Shown here: positions 13,963 through 19,337 of the stretch, piece by piece
How positions within the stretch are numbered: the stretch's first letter is position 1
How the letters are laid out: each line of letters opens with the position of its first letter
Assembly (NCBI GenBank): GCA_947628025.1
Contig: CANQYH010000021.1
Span: 1 to 19,337 of the forward strand
Direction of reading: 5' to 3'
Source: an uncultured Lachnospiraceae bacterium
Lineage (GTDB): Bacteria > Bacillota > Clostridia > Lachnospirales > Lachnospiraceae
DNA: 19,337 bases
The notes under the pieces: generated by a model
Databases searched by the model: none
What the model was told of the DNA's origin: nothing
What the model saw: only the letters and a program-made list of their open reading frames with translations
Translations under genes and position numbers: made by a program

Positions 13963-15566
13963 GATATCTGGTAACGGGGAGTCAGATGAAAGCCATCGAC
14001 CGCTATGCCATCGACACGGTGGGGATCCCGTCGGTGGTGCTGATGGAGCGGGCGGCGCTGGCGGTGGCCGGTGCGGCGGAAGAGCTGGCGGCGGAACTGG
14101 GAGGCGTGTCCGGGACGGAGGACGCTTCGGCGGCAGAACCGGGCGGCATATCCGGGAACACAGGCCGGCGGTGCGGTGCGGCGGACCGGGGAATACAGAT
14201 CTGGGCGGTCTGCGGGCCGGGCAATAACGGGGCCGACGGCATTGCGGCAGCCAGGTTACTGCATAACAAAGGTTACAAGGTTACAGTGATCCTGGCAGGG
14301 GATCTGCAGCATAGTACCGAGGAGTTTCGCCTGCAGCGGCGGATCGCGGAAAACCTGAATGTGCGGGTGATCGAATGGAACGATCCTCTGCCGGGCCGGT
14401 GCGATCTGCTGATCGACGCGGTCTTTGGCGTGGGATTGAGCCGGCCGGTGGAGGGAGAATACCGGAGAGTTCTGGAGATGATGAACCTAGCGGGGGCCGG
14501 GAAGATCCTGGCGGTTGATATGCCGTCCGGGATCCACAGCGGCAGCGGGCAGATCCTGGGCGTCGCCGTGCGCGCGGATCTGACAGTGATGTTCGGCTAC
14601 AGGAAACTGGGCAGCGTTTTGTACCCGGGGCGCGATTTCTGCGGTCAGGTACAGGTCTGCGACATTGGTTTCCCGGAAGCGGGGATCGAACAGCTGGGGG
14701 GGCCCGAACAGATCGCGGTGACTTATGGGCCGGAGGATCTGGAGCGGCTCCCGTACCGGCCGGAAGACAGCCATAAAGGGACGTTTGGCAAGGTGCTGGT
14801 AGTGGCCGGTTCTGAGAATATGGGCGGTGCGGCCTATCTGAGTGCTCTGGCGGCTTACCGCATGGGCGCGGGACTGGTGAAGATCATGACGCCCCAAAAG
14901 AACCGCCTGATGATGCAGCAGCTTCTGCCAGAGGCAATTTTATCGACCTACCAGCCGGGAGAGATGGGCGAGGAGCCGGAACTGTTTCACGAAAAGATCG
15001 AGAAAGAATGCGCCTGGGCGGATGTGATCGTGCTGGGGCCGGGCATCGGGCAGGGAGAGGGCGTTTGGGAACTGATGCGGGAATTCCTGACGAACGCTTA
15101 TGTGCCGATGATTCTGGACGCCGACGGACTGAACGCCGTCGCCAGGTACCCGGAGCTGACTCAGTATTTTACGGAAAATATCATCGTGACGCCCCACATG
15201 GGCGAGATGGCCCGGCTGACCGGCCTGACCGCCGATCAGATCCGGCGGGATATCGTGGGCGTAGCTGCGGAATACAGCGGCCAGCACGGGATCACCTGCG
15301 TACTGAAAGACGCGGCGACGGTGGTATGCGGCAGGGACGGGCAGACCTATGTGAATTCCAGCGGCAACAGCTGTATGGCGAAAGCCGGTTCCGGCGACGT
15401 GCTGACCGGCGTGATCGCCGGGATATTGGCCCAGGGCGGCGAGCTGTGGGATGCGGCGGCGCTGGGAGTGTATCTCCACGGACTGGCGGGCGACCGCCTG
15501 CGCGGCGCGGGCAGCGGACACGGGATGCTGGCGCGGGAGCTGGCCGACGAGGTGGGCCGGATCTGA
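13959..15566 (+). CDS. nnr: Bifunctional NAD(P)H-hydrate epimerase / ADP-dependent dehydratase
   Basis: 535 residues from ATG 13959 (GGGGAAG just upstream, ATGA overlap with acpS); the open frame reaches 13815 but only inside acpS. It repairs hydrated NADH and NADPH. N-terminal YjeF epimerase domain (about 1-225): GPGNNGADG nucleotide-site motif, VFGVGLSRPVEGEY and AVDMPSGIHSGSG. C-terminal ribokinase-like dehydratase (about 250-530): HKGTFGKVLVVAGSENMGG, DADGLNA, VTPHMGEMARLTG and the catalytic-site AKAGSGDVLTGVIAG. Both halves look intact. An odd Gly/Ala-rich insert at about residues 44-75, containing a 14-codon duplication, precedes the GPGNNG loop. Confidence 0.95.
   Translation: MRYLVTGSQMKAIDRYAIDTVGIPSVVLMERAALAVAGAAEELAAELGGVSGTEDASAAEPGGISGNTGRRCGAADRGIQIWAVCGPGNNGADGIAAARLLHNKGYKVTVILAGDLQHSTEEFRLQRRIAENLNVRVIEWNDPLPGRCDLLIDAVFGVGLSRPVEGEYRRVLEMMNLAGAGKILAVDMPSGIHSGSGQILGVAVRADLTVMFGYRKLGSVLYPGRDFCGQVQVCDIGFPEAGIEQLGGPEQIAVTYGPEDLERLPYRPEDSHKGTFGKVLVVAGSENMGGAAYLSALAAYRMGAGLVKIMTPQKNRLMMQQLLPEAILSTYQPGEMGEEPELFHEKIEKECAWADVIVLGPGIGQGEGVWELMREFLTNAYVPMILDADGLNAVARYPELTQYFTENIIVTPHMGEMARLTGLTADQIRRDIVGVAAEYSGQHGITCVLKDAATVVCGRDGQTYVNSSGNSCMAKAGSGDVLTGVIAGILAQGGELWDAAALGVYLHGLAGDRLRGAGSGHGMLARELADEVGRI
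14088..14171 (+). repeat. Imperfect 42-bp tandem duplication inside nnr
   Basis: 14 codons reading AAELGGVSGTEDAS (14088-14129) are followed directly by a second copy reading AAEPGGISGNTGRR (14130-14171). The copies keep frame and differ at several positions. They form the extra low-complexity insert in the epimerase domain. Confidence 0.65.
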
Positions 15567-15672
15567 CGCGGACGGCGGACGGCGCTTTATGTGGAACGAA
15601 AGCCGGCAAGCAGCGACGCATAGCGTTTAGGCGTGCGGCCGACGCCCGGCGCTGTACTCGGAACGGCGGGGT

Positions 15673-15708
15673 GGAGCTCCTGCGCGGAACGATGCAGCGC
15701 AAAGCTCC
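15673..15708 (+). other. Hairpin in the nnr-alr gap
   Basis: GGAGCT (15673-15678) pairs with AGCTCC (15703-15708), and inside it TGCGC (15681-15685) pairs with GCGCA (15697-15701), with a small internal loop and an 11-nt terminal loop. There is no T-run. The 219-bp gap 15567-15785 otherwise holds no gene that I can support and no clear promoter. Confidence 0.4.
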
Positions 15709-15785
15709 GTTTCGGATCGCTTGTGGAGACAGCCACGGCAGTTTTGGCGGCATAGAATGATCAGGAAAGAGGGACGGCATTCAAA

Positions 15786-16967
15786 ATGGAACGATATACC
15801 AGGGTTTACGCGCGGATCGATCTGGACGCGGCGGAATGGAACATGAAAGAGATGCGGGCCTGTCTCGCGGAGGAGACCAGGATCCTCGGAGTGGTAAAGA
15901 CCGACGGATACGGGCACGGGGCGGTGCCCATTGCGAAAGCCATCGATCCCTATGTGGCCGGATATGCGGTGGCGACCGTCGAGGAAGCCAGGAACCTGCA
16001 GCGTCACGGGATCACGAAGCCGGTCCTGATCCTGGGAGCGGTCCATCCCAGCTGCAGCCGGGAGCTGGTACAGTACGGGATCTGTCCGTCCGTCTTTACG
16101 CTGCCGCAGGCGGAAGCGCTTTCGGGAGCGGCGCTGGAGCTGGGAAAAACCGCGGAGTTTCATCTGGCGGTGGATACGGGCATGAGCCGGATCGGGGTAT
16201 CCTGCGGCCCGGCGGGAGCGGATCTGGCGGCCCGGATCGCGGGACTGCCGGGACTGCGCCTGGAGGGAGTCTTCACACATTTTGCTCAGGCGGACGAAGC
16301 GGACAAAACCTCGGCCCGGCGGCAGCTTGGCAGATATCAGGAATTTCTCGGTATGCTGAAAGAGCGGGGGATCGAAGTTCCGATCCGCCACATTTCCAAC
16401 AGCGCCGGGATCCTCGAACTGCCGGAAGCCCATTTCGACATGGTTCGGGCAGGCATCTCCATTTACGGCCTGTATCCGTCTGACGAGGTGGCGCGGGACC
16501 GCGTACAGCTTCGGCCGGTGATGTCTCTCCACAGTGCTGTAACCTATGTGAAAGAGATTCCGGAGGGCGCGAAAGTCAGCTATGGCGGCACTTTTACGGC
16601 AAAGCATCCTATGCGGATCGCGACGGTTCCCGTAGGTTACGGCGACGGTTATCCCAGAAACCTTTCCGGAAAGGGCTGCGTTCTGATCCACGGAAAGAGA
16701 GCGCCGATCCTGGGGCGGGTCTGCATGGACCAGTTTATGGCGGATGTGACAGAGATCCCGGACGTACGCGAGGACGATCCGGTGACGCTTATAGGAGCGG
16801 ACGGCGGGGAGCGCATTTCGGTGGAGGAGCTGGCGGAGACCGGCGGCGGGTTCCATTATGAGATCGTCTGCGATATCGGCAAGCGCGTGCCGCGGGTCTA
16901 TGTGCGCGGCGGCGAAATCGTGGGGAAGAAAGATTATTTCGACGATATGTATGAGGATTTTGTATAA
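15786..16967 (+). CDS. alr: Alanine racemase
   Basis: 393 residues, normal length. It interconverts L- and D-alanine with pyridoxal phosphate, supplying D-Ala for peptidoglycan. The N-terminal TIM barrel carries the PLP lysine K38 in VVKTDGYGHGAVPIA; DTGMSRIGVSCG and HFAQADEADK are barrel landmarks. The C-terminal beta domain has the second catalytic base Y266 in KVSYGGTF, VGYGDGYPRN and the RVCMDQFMADVT stretch. The ribosome binding site is GAGGG, somewhat far (12 bases) from the ATG. The mazF gene follows after 142 bp, the alr-mazF order common in Firmicutes. Confidence 0.96.
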   Translation: MERYTRVYARIDLDAAEWNMKEMRACLAEETRILGVVKTDGYGHGAVPIAKAIDPYVAGYAVATVEEARNLQRHGITKPVLILGAVHPSCSRELVQYGICPSVFTLPQAEALSGAALELGKTAEFHLAVDTGMSRIGVSCGPAGADLAARIAGLPGLRLEGVFTHFAQADEADKTSARRQLGRYQEFLGMLKERGIEVPIRHISNSAGILELPEAHFDMVRAGISIYGLYPSDEVARDRVQLRPVMSLHSAVTYVKEIPEGAKVSYGGTFTAKHPMRIATVPVGYGDGYPRNLSGKGCVLIHGKRAPILGRVCMDQFMADVTEIPDVREDDPVTLIGADGGERISVEELAETGGGFHYEIVCDIGKRVPRVYVRGGEIVGKKDYFDDMYEDFV

Positions 16968-17109
16968 GAAAACGAGGCGGCGGGGCGTTCGTCTGAAGTG
17001 AAACCGAAAACCTGTCCGGATCATACCATAATCATAGGTTACAGTGAATAAGCGGCCCAAAACCGTGCATACTAGGATTATGAATGATAATGGACGGAGA
17101 GCGCAGGTT

Positions 17110-17457
17110 ATGATAATCAGACGAGGCGATATATATTATGCGGATCTAAGGCCGGTGATCGGCTCCGAGCAGGGAGGCGTCCGCCCGGTTCTGATCATAC
17201 AGAACGATATCGGGAACAAACACAGCCCCACAGTGATCTGTGCGGCGATCACTTCCAAGATGAACAAGGCGAAGCTGCCGACTCATGTGGAACTGGATAC
17301 CCGCAAATGCGATATGGTGAAAGACTCCGTGATCCTGCTGGAACAGCTGCGTACCATCGACAAGCAGCGGCTGCGGGAGAAGATCTGCCACATCGACGAA
17401 GATCTGCAGAAACGGGTGGACTATGCCCTGCAGGTAAGCCTGGAACTGCTTACATAG
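17110..17457 (+). CDS. mazF: MazF/PemK-family endoribonuclease toxin (EndoA type)
   Basis: 115 residues from the ATG at 17110, essentially the length of B. subtilis EndoA. It is an mRNA interferase, usually cutting single-stranded RNA at short U/A-rich sites such as UACAU. Family marks are MIIRRGDIYYADLRPVIGSE, GGVRPVLIIQND with the catalytic Arg (R25), AAITSKMNKAKLPTHVEL with the catalytic Thr, and DSVILLEQLRTIDKQRL. The frame is open to a GTG at 17044 and another ATG at 17080, but homology begins at MIIRRGD. The 142-bp gap before it is too short for a MazE-like antitoxin and holds no other frame, so the toxin appears to stand alone. A strong terminator follows. Confidence 0.92.
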   Translation: MIIRRGDIYYADLRPVIGSEQGGVRPVLIIQNDIGNKHSPTVICAAITSKMNKAKLPTHVELDTRKCDMVKDSVILLEQLRTIDKQRLREKICHIDEDLQKRVDYALQVSLELLT

Positions 17458-17496
17458 TCTGCGTATGCGGATGCCATCGTTCCAGACAGAATAGAA

Positions 17497-17535
17497 AGGC
17501 CCCCGGCGGAGGGTTTTATGCTCTGCCGGGGGTCT
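17497..17535 (+). terminator. Intrinsic terminator after mazF
   Basis: CCCCCGGC-G-GAG (17500-17511) pairs with CTC-T-GCCGGGGG (17521-17532) around a 9-nt loop, extended by AGG/TCT pairs. T-rich sequence follows (TCTGGTTTAACTGTTTTT). It ends the alr-mazF transcript. Confidence 0.85.
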
Positions 17536-17656
17536 GGTTTAACTGTTTTTCGTAGAAATAGGTTTGCGCATAAAAAATGCACTGTTCTATAAAAGTTCCG
17601 TCTTTAAAACTATAACTATCATAGATTTCCTCTGTTGCTTTTGCATTTGCCCGCTC
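17516..17656 (-). pseudogene. Possible degraded gene end in the mazF-TIR gap
   Basis: On the minus strand a frame without an ATG stays open from 17806 to a TAA at 17516-17518. Its last 46 codons read like a real protein tail (IYDSYSFKDGTFIEQCIFYA, then QTYFYEKQLNQ). The bases there are AT-rich, unlike the surroundings. No start or ribosome binding site is seen, and the tail runs into the mazF terminator. It could be the stump of a lost gene or chance. The rest of the 331-bp gap 17536-17866 holds only promoter-like and small palindromic sequence. Confidence 0.2.
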
Positions 17657-17728
17657 AGGAACCTTGCAGAGCGCGGGAAAACCGGCCCGGGAAGCGGACC
17701 ATGAGTCCGGTTTCCGCCGTGCCGTTTC

Positions 17729-17839
17729 TTGACAGAAGAAAGCGCGTATGGTACGATATAACAGGTACGCTGAAACGAAATGAGCGCGGATCTGTATTGA
17801 CGCAGATCATCCTGTCAGGAAAACCTGAACGTGTATAAT
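17729..17839 (+). promoter_or_regulatory. Candidate promoters and small palindromes before the TIR gene
   Basis: Candidate 1 has TTGACA (17729-17734), 17 bp, then TACGAT (17752-17757). Candidate 2 has a perfect -10 TATAAT (17834-17839), 28 nt before the ATG but without a good -35 at 17 bp. Between them are GATCTG/CAGATC (17789-17794 / 17803-17808) and TCAGG-AAAA-CCTGA (17815-17828), which could be operators. The true start site is undecided. Confidence 0.35.
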
Positions 17840-17866
17840 CATAGGAGAAACCAGGGAGGAAACACG

Positions 17867-19337
17867 ATGAAAAAACCGTTGCCATATAAGGGAAACGATC
17901 CTTACATATTTATCAGTTACGCGCATAAGGACAGCAGCAAGGTATGGCCGATCATAGTCAGACTCCAGGAGGACGGTTTCCGGGTATGGTATGATGAAGG
18001 AATCGAACCCGGATCGGAATGGGCGGAAGATATCGACCGTTATCTGAGCGGCTGCGCTTACTTTTTTGCGTTTATGTCGGAGGCCTACCTGAAATCGGAT
18101 AATTGTAAGGACGAACTGGACCGCGCGCGGGATCTGGTCAATAACCGGCTGATTATTTACCTGGAAGATATACAGATGGAGGGCGGTATTGCGCTGCGGA
18201 ACAAGCGTCTGCAGGCGATTTTTTGGTATAAATATTCGACAATGGACGGCGCCTGCGCCAAGCTGTACTCGACGAGGAATCTGGAAATATGCCATGTACT
18301 GGGGAAGGTCCCGGATATCCAGGCCGTATTGGAGGACTTCGAGCCGGACGCGGGAACAATGACCAGGCCGGAATCGCCGCAGAAAGCAGCCGCAGGGCAG
18401 ACGGTTCCGCGAAAGGAAACGGCGTGTCAGGCGCCGCCGCAGGAAAGGAACGCGGGGCAGACGATCCGGCGAAATGAAACGGCGCGTCAGGTGTCGCCGC
18501 AGGAAAGGAACGCGGGGCAGACGATCCGGCGAAAGGAAACGGCGCGCCAGGCGCCGCAGCAGGGAGAAAACACTGGGCAGACGATCCGGCGAAATGAAAC
18601 GGTGCGTCAGGTGTCACAGCAGGAAAGAGACGCAAGGCAGACATCCCGGCAGCAGGAAAGCGCGGGGCAGGCATTTGCACGGAGCGGAACGCAGAGGGAA
18701 GAGAGTCCGCAGAAACCGGGGATTTCCGGGATAATGAAAGAAAAAAGGAAATTGCTTTTTGGCGCTGCAGGCGTGGCAGTCGCGGTGGCGGCGGTTCTGT
18801 TTTTGAGTTTTGGAAATGAAAGAGGACCGTTCAGAGAAGCGGAAGAAACAGGTGAAATAGAGGCATATTATAAAGAAACGTCGGAGAAAGAGGAAAAAGA
18901 GACCGGGCAGCCGGATACCACGGAAGCTTCTTTCGCTCAGGAGGCGGAAAGCACGGTGGAATTGACGTCGATCGAGCAGCCGGTGGAACAGAGAGGCTTC
19001 TTGATTTGGGAAGACGCAGTCAACACATTGGGTCATACCTATCGGAAAGCGGTGGTGCTGAACGATTTCAGCAATGCGTATGTGCGGTATTACGTGGGGG
19101 ATTACGCCGCGGTCAGCGGGTACTTCAGCATCCCGCAGAATGTGGTCGGGGCGGGAGAGAGCGTCTATTTGAGCATTTATCTGGACGATCATGAGGATGC
19201 GCCGCTGGAAGACTATGACCGTCTGGAACTGACGAACGCGACCGTGGAGCAGGAATTTACGCTGGATGTGAGCGGGGCGCAGTTCATCACGTTTTATGTG
19301 GAGGGCAAGACAAAAGGCGGGCTGATGCTGACGGATA
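17867..19337 (+). CDS. TIR-domain membrane protein with NPCBM-like outer domain (3' end off window)
   Basis: 490 residues are seen and the frame is still open at the window edge. GGGAGGA six bases before ATG 17867 sets the start. Residues about 12-150 are a TIR domain: YIFISYAHKDSSKVWP, FRVWYDEGIEPGSEW, then YLKSDNCKDELDRA with E83 where NAD+-cleaving TIRs keep their catalytic Glu. Residues 177-268 hold four and a half 20-residue repeats (type GQTIRRNETARQVSPQERNA). KEKRK at 291-295 then a helix (296-315) gives TIR inside and C-terminus outside. After an acidic linker, residues from about 365 resemble an NPCBM carbohydrate-binding fold (TYRKAVVLNDFSNAYVRYYV, TLDVSGAQFITFYVEGK). TIR is confident; NADase activity and sugar binding are inference. 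Confidence 0.85.
   Translation, partial: MKKPLPYKGNDPYIFISYAHKDSSKVWPIIVRLQEDGFRVWYDEGIEPGSEWAEDIDRYLSGCAYFFAFMSEAYLKSDNCKDELDRARDLVNNRLIIYLEDIQMEGGIALRNKRLQAIFWYKYSTMDGACAKLYSTRNLEICHVLGKVPDIQAVLEDFEPDAGTMTRPESPQKAAAGQTVPRKETACQAPPQERNAGQTIRRNETARQVSPQERNAGQTIRRKETARQAPQQGENTGQTIRRNETVRQVSQQERDARQTSRQQESAGQAFARSGTQREESPQKPGISGIMKEKRKLLFGAAGVAVAVAAVLFLSFGNERGPFREAEETGEIEAYYKETSEKEEKETGQPDTTEASFAQEAESTVELTSIEQPVEQRGFLIWEDAVNTLGHTYRKAVVLNDFSNAYVRYYVGDYAAVSGYFSIPQNVVGAGESVYLSIYLDDHEDAPLEDYDRLELTNATVEQEFTLDVSGAQFITFYVEGKTKGGLMLTD
18395..18670 (+). repeat. 60-bp tandem repeats encoding the TIR protein linker
   Basis: Units start at 18395, 18455, 18515 and 18575, with a partial one at 18635. Each encodes 20 residues, without a frame change. 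Copies 1 and 3 carry KETAxQAPxQ and copies 2 and 4 carry NETxRQVSxQER, so there is also a 120-bp (two-unit) period. The encoded linker is basic, Gln/Arg-rich and likely disordered. Confidence 0.9.

Noticed and set aside
14271..14286. GGTTACA copies inside nnr (14271-14286) and at 17038-17044, matching the heptamer array at 4408-4442.
   Set aside because: They are isolated short matches, one set within coding sequence, and too short to claim a dispersed element.
15567..15785. A plus-strand frame running through the nnr-alr gap.
   Set aside because: It is the continuation of an out-of-frame reading of nnr, with no start signal or recognisable protein sequence of its own.
17635..17838. A 67-codon plus-strand frame before the TIR gene.
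   Set aside because: It has no ribosome binding site, spans the promoter candidates and small palindromes, and shows no protein-like pattern.

Overview
The window looks like a chromosomal segment of a fairly GC-rich Clostridia, most likely a gut Lachnospiraceae. I infer this from the gene families present: a VanRS-like two-component pair, KtrAB potassium uptake, Rex, and a holo-ACP synthase / NAD(P)HX repair / alanine racemase / MazF housekeeping string. Strong purine-rich ribosome binding sites and clear sigma-A promoters support it. No rRNA, tRNA, insertion sequence, integrase or CRISPR array was seen.

Layout. 1-1820 (+): the tail of a short-chain dehydrogenase, a 12-bp inverted repeat, then a compact redox set of flavodoxin-like protein, DUF4405/cytochrome-b561-like membrane protein and small two-cluster ferredoxin. 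1882-3712 (-): a VanS-like kinase and VanR-like regulator with no van resistance genes beside them. 3985-4401 (+): a small unrecognised protein with its own promoter. 4463-9707 (+): a zinc/manganese-type ABC importer (lipoprotein, ATPase, permease), then KtrB/TrkH and KtrA/TrkA potassium uptake. A heptamer tandem repeat lies at the promoter and a 36-bp tandem repeat precedes ktrB. 9908-12752 (-): an ECF sigma factor fused in one chain to a membrane segment and a large extracytoplasmic domain. Downstream is a helix-turn-helix-like protein whose ribosome binding site lies in a predicted stem. 12939-17457 (+): rex, acpS, nnr, alr and a solitary mazF, ending in a strong terminator. 17867-end (+): a TIR-domain protein with a 20-residue repeat linker, one membrane helix and an NPCBM-like outer domain, cut off by the window edge.

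How the genes fit together. The first block looks like an inducible electron-transfer module. The ABC/Ktr block combines divalent metal and potassium import. The Rex-to-MazF block is redox sensing, cofactor repair and cell-wall precursor housekeeping. The two most unusual items are single-chain inside-out proteins: the sigma/membrane/sensor fusion and the TIR/repeat/membrane/NPCBM-like protein. Either could carry an outside signal to a cytoplasmic effector (transcription, or NAD+ chemistry). That role is inference. All family calls come from reading motifs, not from database searches.
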